Shown piece after piece: positions 44,863 through 54,090 of a DNA stretch of 64,000 nucleotides. The position numbers and the translations under genes are program-made. How positions within the stretch are numbered: the stretch's first letter is position 1; each line of letters starts with the position of its first letter. This stretch comes from Vibrio rotiferianus CAIM 577 = LMG 21460 (GTDB lineage: Bacteria > Pseudomonadota > Gammaproteobacteria > Enterobacterales > Vibrionaceae). The stretch is from assembly GCF_002741985.1 (NCBI RefSeq), contig NZ_APHW01000109.1:1-64000 (forward strand), in the 5' to 3' direction. The notes below the pieces were generated by a model. That model saw only the letters and a program-made list of their open reading frames with translations, was not told where the DNA came from and did no database searches.

Positions 44863-46194
44863 TCATCCGCTTATTTTTAATACGCTAGTCAATGTATTCC
44901 CCCCCCAACGAACCCAACGCCCTGGCAAGTATTTTTCTCTGTTTTCTACGAGGTACTTTTCCCATACATCTATTTGAGCATCCTGCTTTTCCATATAGGC
45001 ATCACAATCGAATGGAAAATATTGTCCCGTGTAAATAATTAGCTGGTTAAACAAACTATTTAATCGACTTCGTATCCCATTGTAGCGGTTAGTGCGAAGA
45101 ATATAGAGTAAGTCAAATTCATGATCGCGCTCCCCTGCTCCATCATAGCGCTTATTGATGTCTCTGATGGCTAACACGTTACTTTGAACGTCAACCCATA
45201 ACGATTGAAGATACGCTGGCTCTGGGACTCGATCTTCCCACTCTTCTTCCTCTTCACCCTCAAGCGACAGGGTGTCCTCATACACTTCTAAAATGTCTTC
45301 AAAGTCAGGATCATCATCCAACTCTTCAGGAAAAAACTCACACATTTTTTGAAAGCAAATTGCACGATAGACCGCATCCGAGTGCTTGAGCTGATTGAAC
45401 AACCAAGTTAAGGCACGTAAATTACCAAAAGACACTATGGTATCTAAATAAGGGAACCTAAGGCCTACGGGAGTGGCATCAATAAACTGTGTAAACAAGT
45501 CCAAATCATCAGGCGTACCATATCGCGCTAGGGTATCGCCAAAGTCACTTTCGATCTCCTCTCGCGTCCTGACTCGCTCCCAAACTTCAGGCTGTTGCAG
45601 TAACAGTAACTGACGAGTAAAAGTCTCTTTCCCACTCATTCGCTCCAGTTCTTTAATTAGTTGCACCGATTGAGGGGTGTTGAAATAGCCAACAACGGTC
45701 CAAAAGCTCCCTGGGAAACGAAACTGCCCTTCACGCACAAACAGCTCTAAATGTTCGGCTCGGCGGTTGCGTGAAATATAGTTACTCACACTATGCAGCC
45801 AAAGTTTTTCACCCTTGGTTTTCAAGTAATTAATAATAAAATCGGCTTCTTTGTCTTCCAAAAAATGAAAGCTTCTATGGTCTGTCCACCTAGGCGCATC
45901 TCTGGGGGCATATTCGAGCATAAACATCTGATCAAGTACGTCGGTATTTTGAGACAAATACACCACATGCCACGCAGCCGCTTGAAAATAAGTATTGTAA
46001 CGGTCGTTTACAAAACTAGGCACCGCCGCTACGACTTCTGGCTGAGTTGATAATTTTCGAACATAATCATCATAGCGCTTTTGCGCATCATAAATGGCAT
46101 CAAGCACACTATCATTATCATCCCGCATGCTTTCTAATAGTTCGTTCTGCTCTTGGTATAATGTTGCGGCGAATTCTAAGCTCGCTCTTGGCAT
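44863..46194 (-). CDS. Unknown protein B, copy 2, C-terminus altered by C8
   Basis: 443 residues starting MPRASLEFAATLYQEQNELL. Helical, acidic (DDDPDFEDILEVYEDTLSLE), most like an alpha-helical-repeat protein; function unknown. At its 3' end a C8 run (44899-44906) gives RWGGNTLTSVLKISG, while copy 1 has six Cs and ends RWGEYID. With six Cs this copy would end at 44885-44887. It lies between the immunity-type genes and the hcp module; a role in immunity is inferred only from that. Confidence 0.75.
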   Translation of the reverse strand: MPRASLEFAATLYQEQNELLESMRDDNDSVLDAIYDAQKRYDDYVRKLSTQPEVVAAVPSFVNDRYNTYFQAAAWHVVYLSQNTDVLDQMFMLEYAPRDAPRWTDHRSFHFLEDKEADFIINYLKTKGEKLWLHSVSNYISRNRRAEHLELFVREGQFRFPGSFWTVVGYFNTPQSVQLIKELERMSGKETFTRQLLLLQQPEVWERVRTREEIESDFGDTLARYGTPDDLDLFTQFIDATPVGLRFPYLDTIVSFGNLRALTWLFNQLKHSDAVYRAICFQKMCEFFPEELDDDPDFEDILEVYEDTLSLEGEEEEEWEDRVPEPAYLQSLWVDVQSNVLAIRDINKRYDGAGERDHEFDLLYILRTNRYNGIRSRLNSLFNQLIIYTGQYFPFDCDAYMEKQDAQIDVWEKYLVENREKYLPGRWVRWGGNTLTSVLKISG

Positions 46195-46317
46195 AGTGTT
46201 GTTCTCTATTTAGCTAAGGCGTTGCATTCTCTTTTCAAAGCACGTTGAATGAATTGTTGCCAGCCCTTTAACCGATGAACGGATTTAACTTGTCGTCTAT
46301 TTATCCAAGTAATGAAA

Positions 46318-46988
46318 CTAGCGCATGATATTAATACTCGGCTCTTCCAGATCCATTAACATTTCTAGGTGGGGGGGGTGATATCCACTTTTTGCAGATT
46401 TTCCAGCAGCCACTTTCCACCTAAACAAGTCGCTGGAACAAACGCATACATTTCGTTTTCCGCCAAAGGGCCGAGTTTGTCTAAAGCACGTTCAAACAGA
46501 GGTTCTTCATATTCATCTACTTGTTCATGTCTGTAACTTGAAGCGCTTTCAAAAAAAAGAGCCATATCTAATTCCAACTCTTCTTCACTTTGCTCTGGCA
46601 TTTCTTCGGCGTGCCACTGATGCAGTAGCCCTATCACCGGATAATAAGACATTACATTACCGCGCTTACTGTTCCAGATTTCCAGATTCCCAAACGCCCC
46701 TCTGGCTATCACATAGGTTTCCGACGGGTCATCTAACTGACTAAGCGCACATAGGCGTTCAATAATGTCTCGGTAGTCGTTGGGATTTACCGTCCAATAC
46801 AAACCGTTGTTATACCCACACCAGCCATGGCGCTCCCAATAGGCCAATAAATTAGTTGGTAAGATACCTTCGTAATGCTCTAAGGCTTGTAATGGCACTT
46901 CTTGGGATACAAAAGCTGCCCCCATACGTCGTTGAAACCGCTCAAACCTAGTGTCCATTGTTTCAGACCATTGAAATTTAAAGTTCAT
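46318..46988 (-). pseudogene. GAD-like/DUF1851 immunity-type protein, copy 2, broken at G8
   Basis: From ATG 46988 (MNFKFQWSETMDTRFERFQR) through YEGILPTNLLAYWERHGWCG and CLGGKWLLENLQKVD. G8 at 46371-46378 leads to DITPPT and a stop at 46365. Six Gs would give DITPHLEMLMDLEEPS and a stop at 46318-46320, matching copy 1. The family is the Tdi1-type immunity protein against DNase effectors in T6SS clusters, but no Tde-type toxin is in the window. Confidence 0.75.
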
Positions 46989-47078
46989 TACTTTTTCCAT
47001 ATATTTGAGCACCCTGCTTTTCTGTAGAGGAATTTTCCTTTCCCATAATCAGCATTCACGTGCTTTTAATATAATAAA

Positions 47079-47101
47079 TAGCGAACCTAATTGGTTCGCT
47101 A
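47079..47101 (-). terminator. Terminator of the T6SS structural operon
   Basis: TAGCGAACC and GGTTCGCTA form a 9-bp stem, followed on the minus strand by TTTATTATATT. It is 22 bp after the vasL stop, where the long operon should end. Confidence 0.7.
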
Positions 47102-47122
47102 TAAAAATATAATCAATTCGTC

Positions 47123-48388
47123 CTATTGAGTGATACTGCCGGAACTATCAATTTCCTGTTCTAATACAGCGATCTTCCAGCTAAGGTTGTTTAGCCGATC
47201 TTTAAGAATATCAAACTCTTTTTCAGCGGTTTCTAGCTCACCGTTTTTTATGAGTTCTTGAACATAATCCACACGCCCGTAGATTGGAGATAAGCTAATG
47301 GCAAAGGCCTCCAAGGATTTGGTTTGCTTTTGTAAGTCTCGCCATTTTCCACGCTTCGCTAGTAAGGAGATGTTAGCCATCTTGGTTCGAATGTCACTGA
47401 ACTTAGCAACAAATAACTCGGTTTGTTCTAGTGCTACTTTCTGCTGCTCTGAAAACATTGCGTCGAGCTGTGTTGTTTTGTCATCTTGAGGATATAGCGT
47501 TTTAAGCAGTTGAACATGAGCCATCGCTTGTCGTTTGGAATCGGAGAATGATTCCAACATGTCGTGCTCTAGTGCTTCGCCATATAATGGAACAAGATCT
47601 TTTTGCCAACGTGCTCGTTGCTTGTCGGAAGACTGCTCAACAAACAACTTAGCCTGCTGCGTATCATTTATTTTGCTAATAAGCTGAGGCTGCCCATAAG
47701 GTGTAGAGTGGTACCATGGCCAACCTTTCCACCCGGCCAATACACCCACAACGACAGCACAAACCGCTATCGTCGACATGCCGAGTCCTTTTTGCCAGAA
47801 CTTTAGCTTCGGTGGTTCACTTCGCTCCTGTTTCTTCAGCAAATTGTGGTATTGGGTTTCTATGCGGTCAATATGTTCAAAAAGCGCGAACCCCACTCCT
47901 TCAAAATCGACTTTATAATCGGTACTTTGCTTCTCAACTAACTGGTGTAAACGATCGCAAAATCGCTCTGCTCGATACAGTTCACGGAGAGTACCGTGAT
48001 CCGGTTTCAACGCTTTCAGCTCTTGTACAACACGCCCGTTGACCCAATCGAGAAGCTCTTTACGCATTTTGGCTGTTTTGGTATCACCGCTACTCTGATT
48101 CGCTAGACTACTGCTTAATAGCTCTAAACCCGTAGCGAAGCCAGTCAAGCCTTGAGTCTTTAGACATGCCACTGTGTAGTAGCCGCACATCATAAAATCA
48201 ATCCCAGGGCCACGTGCTAGCACTTCACAGTTTTCTTTAACTGCCTCCCAATCACTGCCACCAGCAATTGGGTTAAAGCGACGGTTGATTTCTTCTCTTA
48301 CTCGGATGTAAGGCTCTAAGACTCGAATTGAGTCCGAATCCTGAGTTAGTCGAAAAAACGCATTATCAATATAAATCACATTGGACAT
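47123..48388 (-). CDS. vasL: VasL-type T6SS protein (TssA-like)
   Basis: 421 residues from ATG 48388 (MSNVIYIDNAFFRLTQDSDS). The N-terminal half is ImpA_N/VasL-like, then one transmembrane helix (about 216-236, STIAVCAVVVGVLAGW) and a coiled-coil-prone C-terminal half. It is last in the operon, in the VCA0121 position. Upstream start at 48424 adds a non-conserved leader. Confidence 0.85.
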   Translation of the reverse strand: MSNVIYIDNAFFRLTQDSDSIRVLEPYIRVREEINRRFNPIAGGSDWEAVKENCEVLARGPGIDFMMCGYYTVACLKTQGLTGFATGLELLSSSLANQSSGDTKTAKMRKELLDWVNGRVVQELKALKPDHGTLRELYRAERFCDRLHQLVEKQSTDYKVDFEGVGFALFEHIDRIETQYHNLLKKQERSEPPKLKFWQKGLGMSTIAVCAVVVGVLAGWKGWPWYHSTPYGQPQLISKINDTQQAKLFVEQSSDKQRARWQKDLVPLYGEALEHDMLESFSDSKRQAMAHVQLLKTLYPQDDKTTQLDAMFSEQQKVALEQTELFVAKFSDIRTKMANISLLAKRGKWRDLQKQTKSLEAFAISLSPIYGRVDYVQELIKNGELETAEKEFDILKDRLNNLSWKIAVLEQEIDSSGSITQ

Positions 48389-48442
48389 TGTAGATATCGT
48401 CCTGAAAAGGCCAGAGCGAATCACTCGCTTTGGCTCTTTGGG

Positions 48443-51400
48443 TTAGTAAAGTGTTTTAGACAACTTGAACGATTTGAATAAACGCTCAGTGAATGGGTTA
48501 GCATCTGCCTCTGAGTTAACGCGGTAGATCATCTCACCACCATCAACATCGAACTTAAAGTCGACTGAGGTTGGGCTTGCTGAAACAACCGACGCTTTGT
48601 CTAGCAGACGGAAGAACGCCCACGGACCTTGAAGCTGAACACTGCGAGGTGACATGTTTGATTTGGTTGGAATCAAAGTCACTTTCGATACAGCAGAGTC
48701 TCTCAGTGTGTTAGGCCAGATCAGCTCTACGCTTTCACGCGGGCCGTGACTGTAAGCAAGGAATTGCCCGTCAACATTAAGTAAACTGCGACGCTTATTG
48801 TTGGTTAGGCTCATCGGTTCTACCGAGAAGTTCACATCCAATATGCCTTTTCTGTTGAAGAATGCTTCACGAATTTTCTGGGCTTGTTGGATTTGATCCA
48901 GCACTTCTTTACGAATGATCGATTGAGCAGAATCATCGGCTGTCACTGTAATGTTTTCTTCAATAAACATTTTCAGTTGGTTGTTGTAAAAGCTATCCAG
49001 CGTGCCGTTAGGAGCAAAGAAAGATTCGAAATCTTGTAGCGACGCGTCTTTCTTAGAACCTTGCGTAAATGGATAGCGCCCTGCCAGTTTGCTCTGGAAT
49101 GGCGCATACACATCTTCTGTCCAGCGAACTTCCAAGTGCTTAATCGCCTCTTGCTTCACAACGTACCAACTTTCATCTGCCAATTTCGCAAACATGCTGT
49201 CCATCGGTTTAGGCAAACCAGATGAGATTCGCTTCAACGTATAGATTGGGTCTGCGTTAATTAACTTAACTCGTGCTTTGGTAGCATCAAGGGCTGCCAT
49301 TCCGACATCTGGCGCATCTTTAATAGCCGTTAAGTAGCTCTTAAGCTCATCAACGGAAGCCAGAACTTCGTTGATGTATGCTGGCTGACCATCCACTTGA
49401 GTGAGCATCCCGTTAAGATCCGCAAACGGTGTCTCGATCATGGATGCGACTTTGTATTTTGGACTCTTCAACAACTCATTCTGTGCTGCGTCATCTGCTG
49501 GTAACGTGGTAAAGAGTTGGGTGTTATTGTCCAGCGTACGCAATAGACGCTGCATCGGTTCAAGGTTGCTGGTGAGATTTTCTAACACCATAACTGCGTC
49601 GTTGATGTCATTGAAATACTTCACATCAATTTCATTCAGCGCTGCACGCCATGTGTTTGTGTAATCGGCTACGTACAAGCTGCGAATCTTATCTCTAAGC
49701 GCTTGTTTGTCGGCTTCACTAAATTGCGCGGTTTTGGTTTGCCCCAATACCCAACTGTCAATCAGCGCCAACTCTGAGACCGACTCAGACTGTGGCATGA
49801 AGAAATCTTCAAAGCCTCGTTTCGTCAGCATTTGCGGAATGTAAAGGCTCTCACTGTTCATCACGCGTTCTTCAAAAACCACGTCAAACACTGGGCCAAC
49901 AAGACTTCTTAAGTTGACTGCTGGGCCTAGTAGCGTCTGAGCACTTAGTTTCAAGTTTCGGTAAACACGCTGGTCGTTTGGCATTGTGCTTAGCTCGGTT
50001 TGTGCTCGTGCGATCACTCTATCGTAAGGCTTCATCACCGACTCAGCATCTTTGTCACCATTTAGGCGATCTGCCTCTAAGTCAGTATGGCGCATTGCGT
50101 ATTCTAGGTGCCCTAGCAAATCTTCTTGAATTTTACGCTGACCTGAAAACTCTTGTTGCCAGTACTTGGCAAAGTAGTCCAGAACGTAATCTTGGTAGCG
50201 ACCACTCTTGTCAACTAGCATTCGATAGACTCTAAGTACTGCCAACTTCTCTTCGTCGGTTTGAGCTTGGTTTAGATCTACAACAACATCGGCCATCAAC
50301 AGTGGCAGTAAACGAGTCTCTAGTAAATTTAGGTACGTTTCCTCAACTTTCGGACCGATGGTATGGCCTTGGTACAATCCAAAGTCTGATATGTACTTAG
50401 GCTTTTCTCGGAAGAAACCAAATTCAAGTGTGGCTTCACGGATCTGATTAAGAGGATCTAGAACATTTTGTTGCGATTTCAGACTCTTGTTACCACTAAA
50501 CTGCTCTTTATATTGGTTAACTTTGGCTAGCACTTTATCCGCATGCTGAACGTTACTCATGTAGTTACGGTGCCAGTTACCGACTAGCAGTACCGTCGCA
50601 ATAGAACACGCAACGAAAGAAAGCATAAGCAGACGACGTTTGTTTCTCGCCACACGGAAGTTGTCGGATGCCAAGCCAGCTTCTGGATAAATTATGTGGG
50701 TGAACAGTTTCTCAGTGAAGTATACCGTGGAGTTTTTTGCTCTCTGCGCGGTGTTGATCGCATGGGATAAACCGTAACGACGCGAGGCTGCATCATCAAA
50801 TGCATTGCTTGGGACACCTTGCTGATACACGGACGTAAAGTAAGCACCACGAACCAGAGCAGAGGTAGAGAACTGGTCACTTGCCAATGCTTCTTGGAAG
50901 AAGAGCTCTAGTATGTCTTTTAAGCCTGCGATCTGGCGGGTAAAGCTGTAAATAGCATTACGCTCTTCCAATGTCATTGGCGCAGATACGGTATGAGGCA
51001 ACATGTCGTTAATACGTTCAACGAATTGCGTGTATTCAGAGACAAATTCTTCCAACCAAGAGTCTAGGTTATCAACGGAATCCATTGAAAAAGTAAAACC
51101 GAGCACCTCTTCTCGCTGCGCTTTTGTGTAATGCTTGAAGAAAGGTTCAAAGCCGTATAGTAAATCGAGTTTTGTTAGTGAGATGTACACTGGTAAACGA
51201 GTCGATAATGTCTCCATCAATTCACGTAAGCGGGCACGCAACAAATTTGCATATGCTTTACGCTCTGATGCGGTTGCGGTCGCCAAATGCGAAACATCTA
51301 ATGCCAATACAATACCATTAAGCGGTCGACGACTACGCGTACGCTCTAACCAATTAACAAAGTGTAACCACAGTCGACGCTCCATCTCACCGTTGTTTTC

Positions 51401-51988
51401 TTCGCTTCGGTTACCTTGTGTTAGCAACTCTCCGTCAGGGTCGATCAAAACCGATTCATCCCCTACCCACCAATCAAATGAGTAAGGGTTTTCGCTTTTC
51501 TGGCCCGAAGCACGCATTACTGATGAGAATACGAAATTTTGACCCGAACGGTTGATCAAGCTTGTTTTGCCAGCATTCTCTAACCCGAGGACAAGGTACC
51601 AAGGTAATGCATACAAGTAGTTGTGCTTGTTCAGGCTTTGTTTCATGTTCACCATGACCTGATTCAGCTCAACTTCTTGGCGTTCTTCATAGACTTTGAT
51701 TGGATCTTGACGCAGTTTCTCTTCGCGTACTTGCTCCGCTTTAAATCCTTGTAATTTACGCCACTGCCAGACGCCCCAAATCGCTAATGCGCCCAGAGTA
51801 AACAAGCTACTAGCAACAGCACGAGCCGTAATGGACTCCAGCGGCCTTTGCTCCGCAATAACTAACCATGGTCCTGCCCACCAAATGGCAACGTTCAACA
51901 ATATGAACGTTGTGAATAGCAAAATAGGCATTGCCGCAGCAAGCCCAGGTTTAAGCCGTTTTACTATTCCGACAATAAATTTCCACAT
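48443..51988 (-). CDS. tssM: TssM/IcmF (VasK) membrane-complex protein
   Basis: 1181 residues. Two N-terminal membrane helices (LFTTFILLNVAIWWAG and SLFTLGALAIWGVW), a cytoplasmic NTPase-like domain with Walker A GLENAGKTSL, a third helix (LLMLSFVACSIATVLLVGNW near residue 450), and a long periplasmic C-terminal part. It spans the envelope and joins TssL and TssJ. Length and layout are normal. Confidence 0.95.
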   Translation of the reverse strand: MWKFIVGIVKRLKPGLAAAMPILLFTTFILLNVAIWWAGPWLVIAEQRPLESITARAVASSLFTLGALAIWGVWQWRKLQGFKAEQVREEKLRQDPIKVYEERQEVELNQVMVNMKQSLNKHNYLYALPWYLVLGLENAGKTSLINRSGQNFVFSSVMRASGQKSENPYSFDWWVGDESVLIDPDGELLTQGNRSEENNGEMERRLWLHFVNWLERTRSRRPLNGIVLALDVSHLATATASERKAYANLLRARLRELMETLSTRLPVYISLTKLDLLYGFEPFFKHYTKAQREEVLGFTFSMDSVDNLDSWLEEFVSEYTQFVERINDMLPHTVSAPMTLEERNAIYSFTRQIAGLKDILELFFQEALASDQFSTSALVRGAYFTSVYQQGVPSNAFDDAASRRYGLSHAINTAQRAKNSTVYFTEKLFTHIIYPEAGLASDNFRVARNKRRLLMLSFVACSIATVLLVGNWHRNYMSNVQHADKVLAKVNQYKEQFSGNKSLKSQQNVLDPLNQIREATLEFGFFREKPKYISDFGLYQGHTIGPKVEETYLNLLETRLLPLLMADVVVDLNQAQTDEEKLAVLRVYRMLVDKSGRYQDYVLDYFAKYWQQEFSGQRKIQEDLLGHLEYAMRHTDLEADRLNGDKDAESVMKPYDRVIARAQTELSTMPNDQRVYRNLKLSAQTLLGPAVNLRSLVGPVFDVVFEERVMNSESLYIPQMLTKRGFEDFFMPQSESVSELALIDSWVLGQTKTAQFSEADKQALRDKIRSLYVADYTNTWRAALNEIDVKYFNDINDAVMVLENLTSNLEPMQRLLRTLDNNTQLFTTLPADDAAQNELLKSPKYKVASMIETPFADLNGMLTQVDGQPAYINEVLASVDELKSYLTAIKDAPDVGMAALDATKARVKLINADPIYTLKRISSGLPKPMDSMFAKLADESWYVVKQEAIKHLEVRWTEDVYAPFQSKLAGRYPFTQGSKKDASLQDFESFFAPNGTLDSFYNNQLKMFIEENITVTADDSAQSIIRKEVLDQIQQAQKIREAFFNRKGILDVNFSVEPMSLTNNKRRSLLNVDGQFLAYSHGPRESVELIWPNTLRDSAVSKVTLIPTKSNMSPRSVQLQGPWAFFRLLDKASVVSASPTSVDFKFDVDGGEMIYRVNSEADANPFTERLFKSFKLSKTLY

Positions 51989-52003
51989 GAATTGTGTCCT
52001 TGT

Positions 52004-53425
52004 TTACTCTGACGTTGTATATCTTTGTATTTGTTCAACCAAACTCGGCTCCCAGTCAGGAACGGTGAGATTTTCGATCTGACTATTGAGTGTTTGGTAT
52101 TGTTCTTTTGCCATTGCATCGAGATGGTTGGTGCGCATTAGATCAGCCGCCAAAAGTCGCCAATAAAACTGGTCTCTTGGCTCGACAGCGCTGACTAGGC
52201 CATCATTCAACATGGAAAGCGCGACGGCGATGCCACCTTCTTTTGCCAATTGAAACGCTTCTTTACGTTTTTCCTGCCAATCTCCCCCAACAGACTGACC
52301 TGATGAACCGTCAGCTTGACCAACGTTGATTAACCACTCTTTCACACTTTCTGAAACGAATGGTTCACCACCTTTAAACTTCAGTTCGAATAAAGAAGGC
52401 ATGCGATTGAGAAAGTTTTGCGTTTCTTCCACTATGGCTTTGCACCAGTCTTCTTTACCTAGCTGTTTGGCAATGGTATGGCTCATGAGTTGACCCTCAA
52501 ACCAATAGGGAGCAAGCGTCAGGCTTTGTTCTACTTTTCGCCATAGAGCAAGGTCTGGGTGACGAAGCTGATCTTGATAGTCTTTTACTCGATCAACCTG
52601 CATCCCACGAAGCATGGTTTCGCCATCTTGTTTATGATCTGGTAATGAAGAAATACTGCCCCATACGGCGAAACGCCTAAGTCGAATCGCCAGCGCAATT
52701 CCGTAATCCTGTTCGGAAAGGAAATCAGCCACTTTCAACAGTGTTTGTTTAGCCGCTTTATCGCTTGAGTGATCCACCACAACACTAGAAGATGATGGAG
52801 TGACAGATGCCGGTGCAACTTGCTCGGTTTTCGCCTCACTCTGCGCACTTTGTTCCGTTACTCGTTGGCTTTCTTCAGCACGAGAAAGCTCGCCTTTCAC
52901 TCGAACCACGACAGAGTCGACTAGCTCTGAGGTAAGTTCCAGTTTCTCAATCGCCTCTTGCCATTCTGCTACGGCTTTTTGTAACGCTTGGCGATCTGTT
53001 TCGTCTAACGTGGAGAAGTCAAACTTATCAATCACTAAAGTAAAGCGTTGGGCCATTTGGCTGAAGAACTTTCTCCTTGGCAAGTTCCCCCTTGGTCCCG
53101 GTGCTGGAAAGCTCTCGTTCCAATAGTGACTTATAAACTCCCCCATTACTTCAAACGATGTAATAAGGCGCATTGGCGTGACTTGATTGTGTAAACACTG
53201 GAGTAAATAAACGAGCAGTTTAATATCTTTGCTCTGCTCTCCAAGAAGCTTCAGCGTGCTGTGCTCCACTTCATCCCACTGGACCGATGCATGTGCAAGC
53301 GAGCCAACTTTCATCATCTGATCTTCGACAAAGTCAAAAAGGGGATGATCGACAAGTCGTTCGCCTACCGGGCTATCATTACTGATCGGTTTAGCGATAC
53401 ATTGGCGGTATTCAGTAATTTCCAT
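52004..53425 (-). CDS. tssA: TssA (VasJ)
   Basis: 473 residues from ATG 53425 (MEITEYRQCIAKPISNDSPV). ImpA_N-type domain (LLVYLLQCLHNQVTPMRLIT, FISHYWNESFPAPGPRGNLP), a Ser/Gln-rich linker (about 190-225), then a C-terminal VasJ domain ending near VEQIQRYTTSE. It caps the sheath-tube polymerisation. The 53446 start would overlap the vasI gene. Confidence 0.92.
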   Translation of the reverse strand: MEITEYRQCIAKPISNDSPVGERLVDHPLFDFVEDQMMKVGSLAHASVQWDEVEHSTLKLLGEQSKDIKLLVYLLQCLHNQVTPMRLITSFEVMGEFISHYWNESFPAPGPRGNLPRRKFFSQMAQRFTLVIDKFDFSTLDETDRQALQKAVAEWQEAIEKLELTSELVDSVVVRVKGELSRAEESQRVTEQSAQSEAKTEQVAPASVTPSSSSVVVDHSSDKAAKQTLLKVADFLSEQDYGIALAIRLRRFAVWGSISSLPDHKQDGETMLRGMQVDRVKDYQDQLRHPDLALWRKVEQSLTLAPYWFEGQLMSHTIAKQLGKEDWCKAIVEETQNFLNRMPSLFELKFKGGEPFVSESVKEWLINVGQADGSSGQSVGGDWQEKRKEAFQLAKEGGIAVALSMLNDGLVSAVEPRDQFYWRLLAADLMRTNHLDAMAKEQYQTLNSQIENLTVPDWEPSLVEQIQRYTTSE

Positions 53426-53433
53426 TTGTCCTC

Positions 53434-54090
53434 CTACCAACCACAACGTTCGCGTAAAGCTCGAAGGCCATGTTTTAAGTCGCGAGTGTTAAACTGAAGG
53501 CCATCAGCGAGATCTGAATTGGAGCGCAGCGTCAGATATGAGTCATTCCCAATGCGCTTCATCATGTCGATTGCAGGTAACCCCCGCGCTGACGAAAACA
53601 ACACGCCATAATCATCACTACGCCAATATTGCATCGATCCACGAACAGAAACTTGGATACGAGCATCGGCTGCTTCTTGAGGCAACGCTAATTCAACACG
53701 GCTCAAGTTGTTGATGCAACTGAGCAGAAGCACTGGCGCGTCTTGCTCTTCAAACGTGGTATTTTGAGCAGGTAAAGCGACCCAAGCACTCCCATCTTTG
53801 CCTTCACCTTCAACAACTAAGGCCCACCCCTCTCCGGGCTCTAGACCATCACGAGCCTCGATCGCCCGATTCCACTCAGAAGGGTAAGGGTTATCAGCAA
53901 CGGGGGTAGCATGCTCTTCTAATGGCGTCGCGAAGACACCGTCAAAACATGCAAGGCGGTCTAGGCGCGCTGGTATTTCTCGGCACTGATTTGCCTGCTC
54001 TACCAATGTCTCGGTTTGATTAGCGAAACTGTCCGAGCTAACGCTAAGGCAACTGGATGCAACAATCACTGCTACAAGGCACTGTTTCAT
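53434..54090 (-). CDS. vasI: VasI/TagO-like exported T6SS accessory protein
   Basis: 218 residues from ATG 54090 with signal peptide MKQCLVAVIVASSCLSVSSD. Contains four cysteines (NQCREIP, ACFDG, LSCINN and the C-terminal ERCGW), which probably form disulfides. In the VCA0118 position; the function is not well known. Overlaps vasH by 4 bp. Confidence 0.88.
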   Translation of the reverse strand: MKQCLVAVIVASSCLSVSSDSFANQTETLVEQANQCREIPARLDRLACFDGVFATPLEEHATPVADNPYPSEWNRAIEARDGLEPGEGWALVVEGEGKDGSAWVALPAQNTTFEEQDAPVLLLSCINNLSRVELALPQEAADARIQVSVRGSMQYWRSDDYGVLFSSARGLPAIDMMKRIGNDSYLTLRSNSDLADGLQFNTRDLKHGLRALRERCGW

